Shown one piece after another: positions 7,296-14,361 of a stretch of 17,447 bases of DNA. Below the pieces are notes generated by a model, which did not search any database, was not told the DNA's origin, and saw only the letters and a list, made by a program, of their open reading frames with translations. The stretch is from SZAS-18 sp031370675 (lineage in GTDB: Bacteria > Verrucomicrobiota > Verrucomicrobiia > Chthoniobacterales > SZAS-18): contig JANMQT010000351.1 of assembly GCA_031370675.1 (NCBI GenBank), positions 1 to 17,447 of the forward strand, in the 5' to 3' direction. The translations under genes and the position numbers were made by a program. Position 1 is the first letter of the stretch; every line of letters starts with the position of its first letter.

Positions 7296-8690
7296 TCATT
7301 TCACGGAGCGGCGCAGTTGCGCGAGCAGATCGGTGCGCGTGATCAGGCCGAGGAAGCGGCCGCCGTCCACGACGATGGCGACGTGGCCGCGATCAAAAAT
7401 CTCGGTGAGCTTTTCGCGCGATTCCGTGGGGGCCACTGTGACGAGCTTGTCGTTCATCGCGGTGCTGACCGGATCGCGGAAACGTTCGGCAGCGCCTTGC
7501 ACGCGCAGGAGCAAATCGGATTCGTCGAGGATGCCGATCGCCTCGCCCGCGGCGTTGAGCACCGGAAGCTGCGAGATTTCCGCGAGGCGCATGCGCTTGA
7601 ACGCGGTGAGCAGCGTGTCGTCCGGTCCGACGAAGACAACGTCCGAATCCTCGTGCCGGCGTGAAATGAGATCGCGCAGGTCGCCGTGCTGCGGCCGCCG
7701 CAGGTAACCCTGCTCGGCCATCCAGAAATCGTTGAACATTTTCGACAGGTACTTGTTGCCGCTGTCGCAAAGGAACGTGACGACACGCTTGGGGACGGTT
7801 TGCGAGCGGCAGTAGCGCAACGCGGCCGCCACGAGCGTGCCGGACGACGATCCGCCGAACAGGCCCTCCTTGGCCACGAGTTCGCGCGCAACCATGAAGC
7901 TCTCCTCATCGGTCACGGTGATCGCATGACGCACGAACGAGATGTCGCAGACCTCGGGGATGAAATCCTCACCGATGCCCTCGACCGCCCAGCTGCCCGC
8001 CGTGCCAAGCTTTCCCGTGTTCACGTAGGGTGCCAGGATCGAGCCATCGGGATCCGCGAGCACCATCTCGCAATCCGGGTTCACGCGCGCGAAGTAGCGC
8101 CCGAGGCCGGTGATGGTGCCGCCGGAGCCGACTCCGACCACAACCGCGTCGACCTCGTGGCCCATCTGCTCCCAGATTTCCGGGCCCGTGGACCGTTCGT
8201 GCGCGGCGGGATTGTCAGGGTTGTTGAACTGGTTGACGTAAAACGAATTTGGAATCTCCTGCGCCAGCCGGGCCGCGATGTCCTGGTAATATTCCGGGTG
8301 GCCTTTGCCAACGTCGCTGCGCGTGATGCGCATCTCGGCTCCGAGGGCCTTCAGATGAAGCACCTTTTCCTGCGCCATCTTGTCGGGAATAACGAGAATC
8401 GTCCGGTAGCCTTTCGCCTGCGCCACCAGCGCGAGGCCGAGCCCCGTGTTGCCGGCGGTCGCCTCGATGACGGTCGCACCCGGTTTCAATCGTCCGTCGC
8501 GCTCGGCGGCCTCGATCATCGCGAGCGCGATTCGGTCCTTGATCGAGCCGGTCGGATTCTGGTTCTCAAGCTTGACGAAAAGGCGGCAGAGCCCGGTGTC
8601 GATGCGGGTAATCTCAACGAGGGGCGTATTGCCGATGAGGCCCAACACGCCCGGGTGGGCGAGTTCGGAGGGGGGGGCGGAGGGGGGCAT
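7296..8690 (-). CDS. cystathionine beta-synthase with C-terminal CBS pair
   Basis: The 464-residue protein is a fold-type II PLP enzyme followed by two CBS domains. IGNTPLVEI at 19-27 opens the catalytic domain. K51 in PTGSIKDR is the Schiff-base lysine, EATAGNTG at 76-83 is the substrate loop, and VGSGGTITG and GLFGGSSSG bind the PLP phosphate. Residues 339-400 and 406-464 form the Bateman module (SQLPVLNAAGEAIGILDESDLL and AIVVDGGRFLGLITRTDLL); in the animal enzyme this region regulates activity. The architecture matches true cystathionine beta-synthase (serine plus homocysteine) better than plain cysteine synthase, which lacks CBS domains. It is the first gene of the minus-strand block that continues into the gamma-lyase, accD and folC. 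Codons 2-8 lie in a C-tract-rich stretch (CCCCCC and CCCCCCCC on the sense strand). A TAGGAT box just before the ATG could be a -10 element, but no good -35 accompanies it. Confidence 0.94.
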   Translation of the reverse strand: MPPSAPPSELAHPGVLGLIGNTPLVEITRIDTGLCRLFVKLENQNPTGSIKDRIALAMIEAAERDGRLKPGATVIEATAGNTGLGLALVAQAKGYRTILVIPDKMAQEKVLHLKALGAEMRITRSDVGKGHPEYYQDIAARLAQEIPNSFYVNQFNNPDNPAAHERSTGPEIWEQMGHEVDAVVVGVGSGGTITGLGRYFARVNPDCEMVLADPDGSILAPYVNTGKLGTAGSWAVEGIGEDFIPEVCDISFVRHAITVTDEESFMVARELVAKEGLFGGSSSGTLVAAALRYCRSQTVPKRVVTFLCDSGNKYLSKMFNDFWMAEQGYLRRPQHGDLRDLISRRHEDSDVVFVGPDDTLLTAFKRMRLAEISQLPVLNAAGEAIGILDESDLLLRVQGAAERFRDPVSTAMNDKLVTVAPTESREKLTEIFDRGHVAIVVDGGRFLGLITRTDLLAQLRRSVK

Positions 8691-8764
8691 GCGGCCATCC
8701 TACCCTGAGATTCGCGCGGAGGAAATTGGAGATTCCCGCTGCGCTTGGGCCGGTGCGGCACTTG

Positions 8765-8787
8765 AGGTTGCGCCGGAGGTTGCCTCC
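8765..8787 (+). repeat. short direct repeat and hairpin upstream of the membrane protein
   Basis: GAGGTTGC occurs twice in a 20-base stretch (8765-8772, with GAGGTTGC again at 8776-8783 give or take a base). The second copy forms GGAGG-TTG-CCTCC (8775-8787), a five-pair hairpin with a three-base loop, about 18 bases before the GTG start. It could be a regulatory site in this divergent promoter region or chance. Nothing else identifiable lies in 8691-8804. Confidence 0.25.
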
Positions 8788-8804
8788 TTCCATCATGCGG
8801 CCCC

Positions 8805-10712
8805 GTGCCCGTCACCAGCTACTTTGGCACCCTGGCCTTCACCCTCCTCGGCGTGCTGGCCTGCGGAGTCGTCGGCGGGGCAGTCGTTTCATGGTTGCCA
8901 TGGCGTCAGCGGCCCGCGGCCGGGGTGTTTCTCGCGCCCCTCGTCGGCGCGGCGGTCTTCGCCCTGCTCGCCACGGCGGTTGGCTGGTCCGGCCACGGAT
9001 TTCGCACCTTCCCCAGCAGACTCGTCACAATGCTAGTGCTTGTCCTGGCCGGATGGCAACAGCGCCGCGACTTTCCTGCGCTCGCCCGGCGCGCGGCGGC
9101 GTGGGCGTTGTTCGGTGCGATCGCGTCCCTCCCCTTGCTGCACCAATTCTGGATCGCGGGGTCGTGCAACCTCTTCAACGACGCCTTCATGTACATCGTG
9201 CACGCCGAATGGCTGCAGACCCATGGATTTACCGAACCATCCGGGGCTTCATGGGAACATCCCGCCTGGGCCCAGGTGGCGGGCTTTCAGGGGCCCCATC
9301 TGCGCATGGGAGCGTCCTTCTTGCTGGGCTGGATGCAAGCGACGACCGGCCTGGAATGGTCGTGCGACGTCTATCCGGCTGTGGTGATGCTCGGGTTGAT
9401 TGGCGGGGCGCTGTCGATCGGCGCCACGGTGCTGTGGGTCTCTCCACGACGATGGATCGGCGCCTGGCTGGCGGCATTGGGCGCGGCGGTCACCTTGAAT
9501 GGTTTTGCCTTCGGGGCCGTCCACGGCTTCTTGTCCCAGACATTCGGGATCGGTTTTGGGACTGCGGCCTTGTCCCTGTGGGGTGCCGCTCTTGCGGACT
9601 GCCGATCGCTTCGTCCCCGCTTTAGGCACCTGATGCCTGGCGCACTTTGCGCCGCCGCGTCGATCCACTGCTACTCGGAGTTTTCGCCGTTTCTCGTGAC
9701 CGGCCTGCTCCTCGCCATCCTGATTCCGTGGCCGTCGGATGCGGTCGCTCGGCGGCGGCGCTGGCGGCTCACCTGGCCTGCGGCGACCGCGCTGCTGGTG
9801 CTCGTCAACCTCGAGTGGTTCCGGCTGGCCAAGTCCTTGCCTGAATCCGCGGGCATCGTGGCGGGCAAACCATTCGCGTGGATGTGGCTGCGCTTTCCTG
9901 CTCACGCGATCGGACTGGCGGCCGGGGAAAGCCGCGCGCCGTGGCCGGGCGTCGCGTTAACCCCCTCGGCGTGGGGATACTGGGCGTTCGCGGTGTTGCT
10001 GACGGGCGGCTTTATCTGGCTGATGCACCGCACGCGTCCCACACCTGTGCGCCTTCCCGTTCTTCGCCACCTTCCGCTCGCCCCACTTTGGATCCTTCTC
10101 GCGTTGGCCGCGATCGCCTTCGCCTGCTTTCGCTACGTCGCCAGCAACCCATGGCAATTCGATCCTGCAATCGGCTCCCCTGCGACGGGACAATCGTGGC
10201 ACCAGTTCAAACTCAGCAATTGGATCAGCCTTGCCGGCATCAGCCTTGTCGCCGCGTTGTGGCTGGGCGCGGCGAAGACGCGGGGGTTCGGTCGCATTGT
10301 CCTCGGCGCGCTTGCGCTTTGGTGCACGGCCGGGCTCGCCGCGAACCTCGCCCTCAGCGAGCGCCGCGTGACGCCGTTTGCCGCCGCCGCAGGCATCCCG
10401 ACGGATCCCCTGGGCGCCTATCGTGGGCTCCGCGACGCAATCCACGAGATCCCGTTGACGGAAACCATCGGGATCGAATCCGGTAGCGCGGAGGCAAAAA
10501 CCCGGCAGTTGCTGACCTATTTCCTGCACGACCGCAAACTCAGCGGACACTGGTCCGATGACCCGGGAATGTTGTCGGTCTTCCTCCCGGCCACCCCGGC
10601 CGTGGCACCCCAATGGGTGATTCGAATCAATCCCCCGGCGGCGGACCCGGCCATCCCGGCGGGAAAATTCGGGAACCTGACCTTGGAGCGGGCCGATTCG
10701 TCCAGTCGATAG
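8805..10712 (+). CDS. polytopic membrane protein of unknown function, GT-C-like layout
   Basis: I do not recognise a named family. The 635-residue protein has hydrophobic segments at roughly 8-30, 40-60, 72-84, 98-116, 192-212, 217-240, 245-265, 278-308, 325-337, 390-407, 425-442, 472-490 and 497-516, then a soluble tail of about 115 residues. The first larger loop (about 117-190) contains NDAFMYIVHAEWLQTHGF at 125-142, followed by a W-rich stretch. An acidic residue in the first extracytoplasmic loop of a multi-helix protein recalls GT-C glycosyltransferases and related lipid-linked sugar enzymes. That is an inference from layout only. Other notable stretches are SIHCYSEFSPF (286-296) and WHQFKLSNW (465-473). 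The start is GTG at 8805 with no Shine-Dalgarno sequence, and the next in-frame ATG is 75 codons later. It is divergent from the cystathionine beta-synthase and has no co-directional partner, as a hairpin and a separate promoter precede gap. Confidence 0.8.
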   Translation: MPVTSYFGTLAFTLLGVLACGVVGGAVVSWLPWRQRPAAGVFLAPLVGAAVFALLATAVGWSGHGFRTFPSRLVTMLVLVLAGWQQRRDFPALARRAAAWALFGAIASLPLLHQFWIAGSCNLFNDAFMYIVHAEWLQTHGFTEPSGASWEHPAWAQVAGFQGPHLRMGASFLLGWMQATTGLEWSCDVYPAVVMLGLIGGALSIGATVLWVSPRRWIGAWLAALGAAVTLNGFAFGAVHGFLSQTFGIGFGTAALSLWGAALADCRSLRPRFRHLMPGALCAAASIHCYSEFSPFLVTGLLLAILIPWPSDAVARRRRWRLTWPAATALLVLVNLEWFRLAKSLPESAGIVAGKPFAWMWLRFPAHAIGLAAGESRAPWPGVALTPSAWGYWAFAVLLTGGFIWLMHRTRPTPVRLPVLRHLPLAPLWILLALAAIAFACFRYVASNPWQFDPAIGSPATGQSWHQFKLSNWISLAGISLVAALWLGAAKTRGFGRIVLGALALWCTAGLAANLALSERRVTPFAAAAGIPTDPLGAYRGLRDAIHEIPLTETIGIESGSAEAKTRQLLTYFLHDRKLSGHWSDDPGMLSVFLPATPAVAPQWVIRINPPAADPAIPAGKFGNLTLERADSSSR

Positions 10713-10720
10713 CTGCGCTC

Positions 10721-10746
10721 CGCGGTCGCCAGCGCCCGGCGCCGCG
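10721..10746 (+). terminator. GC hairpin after the membrane protein gene
   Basis: CGCGGT-c-GCC (10721-10730) can pair with GGCGCCGCG (10738-10746) around a seven-base loop. This gives nine pairs with one bulged C and one G-T pair. It begins nine bases after the stop of the membrane protein and ends before the -35 box of the gap promoter, the right place for a terminator. No T-run follows, so it may work with Rho or only protect the RNA end. Confidence 0.4.
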
Positions 10747-10762
10747 CGCATGGTCTTGCCAC

Positions 10763-10791
10763 TTGACGCTCCAATCTGAGCCTCGAATAAT
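10763..10791 (+). promoter_or_regulatory. sigma70-type promoter of the gap cluster
   Basis: TTGACG at 10763-10768 and AATAAT at 10786-10791 are separated by exactly 17 bases. Each box differs from consensus at one position. The predicted transcript starts near 10798, about 39 bases before the gap ATG, and the leader is C-rich with no Shine-Dalgarno sequence. This is the best-looking promoter in the window, which fits a highly expressed glycolytic gene. Confidence 0.7.
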
Positions 10792-10836
10792 GCCCCTCCC
10801 CTTCGATCTGTCATCCATCCCAAATCCTCGCACCCC

Positions 10837-11886
10837 ATGATTAAAATCGGCATCAACGGCTTCGGGCGTATCGGCCGCCTCGTCTTTCGCGCCATCTGTG
10901 ACCAAGGCCTGCTCGGCACGGAAATCGAAGTCGTCGCGGTCAATGACATCGTCGCCGCCGATAATCTCGCTTATCTCGTCAAATATGATTCCACGCAGGG
11001 CCGAGCAAAAGAGACCGTGACGAGCGGGAAGAGCAACCCCGCCCTGGCGGAGGATGATTTGCTTATTGTTGATGGCCACAAAATCAAATGCCTCGCGGTC
11101 AAGGAAGGCCCCGCGGCCTTGCCGTGGAAGGAGCTGGGCGTCGACATTGTGATCGAGTCGACGGGGCTCTTCACCGAGGCCGAAAAGGCAAGGGGCCACA
11201 TCACCGCAGGCGCCAAGAAGGTCATCATTTCGGCCCCGGGCAAGAACGAGGACATCACCATGGTGCTGGGCGTGAATGAGCAAAAATATGACGCGGCCAA
11301 ACATCACATCATCTCGAACGCGAGTTGCACGACGAACTGCCTCGCGCCGGTGGTCCATGTGCTGCTCAAGGAGGGCTTCGGCCTCGAGGAGGGCATCATG
11401 ACCACGGTGCACAGCTACACCGCCACGCAGAAAACAGTCGATGCCCCGTCGCGCAAGGACTGGAAGGGCGGGCGTTCCGCGGCGATTAACATCATCCCGT
11501 CGACCACTGGCGCGGCCAAGGCCGTCGGCCTCGCCATCCCCGAGGTCAAAGGCAAGCTCACCGGCATGTCGTTCCGCGTGCCCACGCCGACCGTGTCGGT
11601 CATCGATCTCACTTTTCGCGCCGCCCGGGACACGTCCTACGAAGAGATTTGCGCGGCGATGAAGAAGGCGAGCGAGACGTACCTCAAGGGAATCCTCGCG
11701 TATACCACCGACGAGGTCGTCTCCACGGACTTCATCCATGACACGCATTCGAGCATCTTCGACGCGGGCAGCGGCATCGGGTTGAACAGCCGGTTCTTCA
11801 AGCTCATCAGCTGGTACGACAACGAGTGGGGTTACTCGAATCGTTGCGTGGACCTCGTGCGCTTCATCGCGAAGAAGGGTCTGTAA
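10837..11886 (+). CDS. gap: glyceraldehyde-3-phosphate dehydrogenase, type I
   Basis: The 349-residue protein is a typical phosphorylating GAPDH that converts glyceraldehyde 3-phosphate, NAD+ and phosphate to 1,3-bisphosphoglycerate in the cytosol. GINGFGRIGR at 5-14 is the nucleotide-binding loop, and D37 (VAVNDI) sits where an NAD-preferring enzyme has its ribose-binding aspartate. The catalytic cysteine is C164 in SNASCTTNC and its partner histidine is H192 in TVHSYT. WYDNEWGYSNR near the C-terminus is the family signature. The length is slightly above the usual 330-340 because of small insertions around 60-75 and 85-97. It is the first gene after the strong promoter at 10763. The ATG is preceded by CACCCC, without a Shine-Dalgarno sequence. 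A small membrane protein gene, pgk and tpiA follow in the same direction. Confidence 0.98.
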   Translation: MIKIGINGFGRIGRLVFRAICDQGLLGTEIEVVAVNDIVAADNLAYLVKYDSTQGRAKETVTSGKSNPALAEDDLLIVDGHKIKCLAVKEGPAALPWKELGVDIVIESTGLFTEAEKARGHITAGAKKVIISAPGKNEDITMVLGVNEQKYDAAKHHIISNASCTTNCLAPVVHVLLKEGFGLEEGIMTTVHSYTATQKTVDAPSRKDWKGGRSAAINIIPSTTGAAKAVGLAIPEVKGKLTGMSFRVPTPTVSVIDLTFRAARDTSYEEICAAMKKASETYLKGILAYTTDEVVSTDFIHDTHSSIFDAGSGIGLNSRFFKLISWYDNEWGYSNRCVDLVRFIAKKGL

Positions 11887-11933
11887 CCGGACCGGCCACC
11901 GGTGGAGTTCGACCGGCGAGGCGACGTGTCCGG
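11887..11933 (+). repeat. nested inverted repeats directly after the gap stop codon
   Basis: CCGGAC (11887-11892) pairs with GTCCGG (11928-11933), and within it CCGGT (11899-11903) pairs with ACCGG (11912-11916). A perfect ten-base palindrome CCACCGGTGG lies at 11896-11905. No T-run follows. The structure could stabilise the gap transcript end or attenuate read-through into the downstream genes, giving gap higher expression than pgk and tpiA. This is inference; stability was not computed. Confidence 0.35.
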
Positions 11934-11957
11934 CCGTGCGTCCACAAATTTCAATCC

Positions 11958-12326
11958 ATGTCCTTGCTGAGAAAACTTCATCTCTACCTCGGGTGCATCT
12001 TCGCGCCGGCGCTCATCTTCCTGGCGTTTTCCGGGGCGCTGCAGTTGTACGACCTGCACGAAAGCAAAAAGGACGGTAGTTATGTCGCGCCCAAGCTGGT
12101 TGCGGCCATGGGCTGGATTCACAAGCATCAGAATCTGCCGGGCGATCCGCGTGGCAGCGGCAAAGTGATGAAAATCTTCATGGTCGCGGCTTCCACCGGC
12201 CTGATGTTGACCACGTTGCTCGGCATCTTCATGGCATTCCGCCTCAGCCGCCGGTCCGGTCCGGTGCTGGCGTGCCTGGGAGCGGGGGTGACTCTGCCGC
12301 TCCTCATGTTGTTCCTGATCCGATAA
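11958..12326 (+). CDS. small three-helix membrane protein, PepSY-TM-like
   Basis: The 122-residue protein lies between gap and pgk. The open frame extends upstream into gap, but only the ATG at 11958 gives a sensible start: RKLHLYLGCIFAPALIFLAFSG directly after it is a basic-then-hydrophobic first helix (about 9-29). Further helices are at about 72-94 and 101-120. The loop between helices 1 and 2 carries H34, H55 and H57, and H8 sits at the mouth of helix 1. The R-x-L-H-x-x-L-G pattern followed by a hydrophobic helix resembles the first helix of PepSY-associated TM proteins, so I call it PepSY-TM-like without claiming a function. It ends 49 bases before pgk and is probably carried on the same transcript. 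Codon use looks like its neighbours and there is no sign of recent transfer. Confidence 0.75.
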   Translation: MSLLRKLHLYLGCIFAPALIFLAFSGALQLYDLHESKKDGSYVAPKLVAAMGWIHKHQNLPGDPRGSGKVMKIFMVAASTGLMLTTLLGIFMAFRLSRRSGPVLACLGAGVTLPLLMLFLIR

Positions 12327-12375
12327 TCATCCGTCGTCACGCCGCCCGTCATCCTAACCATCCCCCTGCGCTGCC

Positions 12376-13575
12376 ATGAAACTCTCGCTTCGTGATCTCG
12401 ATGTCCGGAATCGCGCCGTGCTCGTCCGGGTGGATTTTAACGTTCCGCTCGAGGAAAAGGACGGCGCGCAGGTGATCACCGACGACACCCGCATTCGTGA
12501 AACACTCCCCACCATCCAGTTCCTGCGTGACCGGAGCGCAAAGGTCATCCTGATGGCGCATCTCGGCCGGCCAAAGGGCAAGCCGACCCCGAAATATTCC
12601 CTCGCGCCGATCGCGAAACGTCTGGCGGATTTGCTCCGCGCGCCGGTCGATTTCGCCGCGGATTGCGTGGGCGCGGAGGCGGAGGCCAAAGCGGCCGCAC
12701 TCGCTCCCGGCGGCGTGCTGCTGCTCGAGAACCTGCGCTTTCACGCCGAGGAGGAGGCGAATGATGCCGCGTTTGCCAGGGGGCTCGCGCGGCTCGCCGA
12801 CTTCTACGTCAACGACGCCTTCGGCGCGGCGCACCGCGCGCACGCCTCCACGGCCGGCGTGGCGGCGCACGTCCAACAGGCTGCCATGGGCCTGCTGATG
12901 GAAAAGGAGTTGAAATATCTGCACGGCGAACTGGCCAACCCCGCGCGTCCTTTCGTCGTGATTCTCGGCGGTTCAAAGGTCTCCGACAAAATCGGCGTCA
13001 TCAAGGCGCTCATGCAGAAGGCGGACGTCTTCCTCATCGGTGGCGCGATGGCGTACACGTTTGATGCCGCGCGCGGGATCCCCGTCGGGAAGAGCCGCGT
13101 GGAGGCTGACAAGCTCGATCTCGCGAAGGAGATTCTCGCGCTCGCCGAATCGAAGAAGGTGAAGTTCCTCCTTCCGGTCGACAGCGTCGAAACGCAGGAA
13201 ATCAAAGCGGGCGCCAGCACCAAGGCCACCGGCGCGGGCGCCGGCGTCGACGACGGGTGGATGGGCGTCGACATCGGCCCCATCACGATCGAGCGCTTCA
13301 AGGCGGAGATTGCGCGCGCGCAAACCGTGTTGTGGAACGGACCCATGGGAATTTTTGAAATCGACGAGTTCAGCCACGGCACGTTTTCGATCGCGCGCGC
13401 GCTCGCGGAGTGCGAGGGCATCAGCATCATCGGCGGCGGCGACAGCGTCACGGCGGTGCAGCAATCCGGCCTGGCCCAACACATGACTTTTCTTAGCACG
13501 GGCGGCGGCGCCTCGCTTGAACTGCTCGAAGGCAAAGATCTGCCCGGCGTCTCCGCGCTGACGGAGAAAACGTAG
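12376..13575 (+). CDS. pgk: phosphoglycerate kinase
   Basis: The 399-residue protein catalyses the reversible phosphate transfer between 1,3-bisphosphoglycerate and ADP in the cytosol. The substrate side is shown by VRVDFNVPL at 17-25 (D20, N22), DDTRI at 36-40 (R39) and HLGRPKGKP at 62-70. The hinge and nucleotide side show LGGSKVSDKI at 197-206, LWNGPMGIFE and GGGDSV at 353-358. Length is normal. It follows the small membrane protein and precedes tpiA by 15 bases, in the common pgk-tpiA order. The ATG is preceded by GCTGCC with no Shine-Dalgarno sequence. A G/A/T-rich patch near 275-295 (GASTKATGAGAGVDDG) replaces a normally surface-exposed loop and does not touch known catalytic residues. 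Confidence 0.98.
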   Translation: MKLSLRDLDVRNRAVLVRVDFNVPLEEKDGAQVITDDTRIRETLPTIQFLRDRSAKVILMAHLGRPKGKPTPKYSLAPIAKRLADLLRAPVDFAADCVGAEAEAKAAALAPGGVLLLENLRFHAEEEANDAAFARGLARLADFYVNDAFGAAHRAHASTAGVAAHVQQAAMGLLMEKELKYLHGELANPARPFVVILGGSKVSDKIGVIKALMQKADVFLIGGAMAYTFDAARGIPVGKSRVEADKLDLAKEILALAESKKVKFLLPVDSVETQEIKAGASTKATGAGAGVDDGWMGVDIGPITIERFKAEIARAQTVLWNGPMGIFEIDEFSHGTFSIARALAECEGISIIGGGDSVTAVQQSGLAQHMTFLSTGGGASLELLEGKDLPGVSALTEKT

Positions 13576-13590
13576 CGAACTCCACGTCCC

Positions 13591-14361
13591 ATGCGAAAAA
13601 AAATCGTCGCCGCCAATTGGAAGATGAACAAGATCGCCGCCGAGGCTCGGTCTTTCATCGAGTCACTGCTCGTCGAACTCGGGGAGGCCACCGACGTCGA
13701 AGTGGTGCTCATCCCGCCGTTCACGCTGCTGCCGCTCTGCTCGGAGATGCTCGGCGAAAGCCCGTCGGTGAAGCTTGGCGCCCAGAATATGCACCCCGCC
13801 AAGAGCGGCGCGTTCACCGGCGAAATCAGCGCCTCGATGCTGCGCGACCTTTACGCGCGCTATGTCGTGGTCGGACACAGCGAGCGCCGCCAGTTTTTTG
13901 GCGAGTCGGACGGATTTGTCGGCGAAAAGGTGCGCGCCGCGCACGACGCGAGCCTGCGACCAATTCTTTGCGTGGGTGAAACCCTCGAGGAACGCACGGC
14001 CGGTCGTGTCGAAAAGGTGATTGATCGGCAGCTCGGTGCCGGCTTGCACGGCGTGGACGCCAAGGAGATGGGCGAAACCGTCATCGCGTACGAGCCCATC
14101 TGGGCGATCGGCACCGGCCATAACGCGACCCCCGAGCAGGCGCAGGCCGTGCATGCCCACATTCGCGAGGTAATCGCCAGCCTCTACGCCGCCCCGGTGG
14201 CAGAGCGCGTGCGCATCCAATACGGCGGCAGCGTGAAACCGGACAACGCGGCCGAATTGCTCCGGCAAGCCGACATCGATGGGGCCCTGGTCGGTGGCGC
14301 CAGCCTCGACCCACGCAGCTTTGCCGCCATCGTCCACGCGGCGCGGGCCGCGAAGGGCTAG
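13591..14361 (+). CDS. tpiA: triosephosphate isomerase
   Basis: The 256-residue TIM-barrel enzyme interconverts dihydroxyacetone phosphate and glyceraldehyde 3-phosphate. All key residues are visible: N9 and K11 in AANWKMNK, H96 in VVGHSERRQ, E168 in AYEPIWAIGTG (the catalytic base), and the phosphate-gripping loops IQYGGSVKPDN at 209-219 and DGALVGGASL at 230-239. Length is typical. The gene starts 15 bases after pgk and is surely co-transcribed with it. Its ATG follows CGTCCC, without a Shine-Dalgarno sequence, and is followed by an A-run (CGAAAAAAAA). The stop TAG (14359-14361) overlaps the stop of the convergent surface-protein gene within CTAG. Confidence 0.98.
   Translation: MRKKIVAANWKMNKIAAEARSFIESLLVELGEATDVEVVLIPPFTLLPLCSEMLGESPSVKLGAQNMHPAKSGAFTGEISASMLRDLYARYVVVGHSERRQFFGESDGFVGEKVRAAHDASLRPILCVGETLEERTAGRVEKVIDRQLGAGLHGVDAKEMGETVIAYEPIWAIGTGHNATPEQAQAVHAHIREVIASLYAAPVAERVRIQYGGSVKPDNAAELLRQADIDGALVGGASLDPRSFAAIVHAARAAKG

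Noticed and set aside
7279..7664. Perfect AAGGAGG followed by ATG on the plus strand at 7279-7289
   Set aside because: It looks like an ideal ribosome binding site, but the frame is antisense to cystathionine beta-synthase and gives an R/E/A-rich product with no domain. The purine stretch is the complement of the pyrimidine-rich gap between two minus-strand genes.
11826..11957. Extension of the small membrane protein into the end of gap
   Set aside because: The extra 44 residues are basic, unlike a membrane protein N-terminus, and overlap gap. The ATG at 11958 directly precedes a normal first helix.
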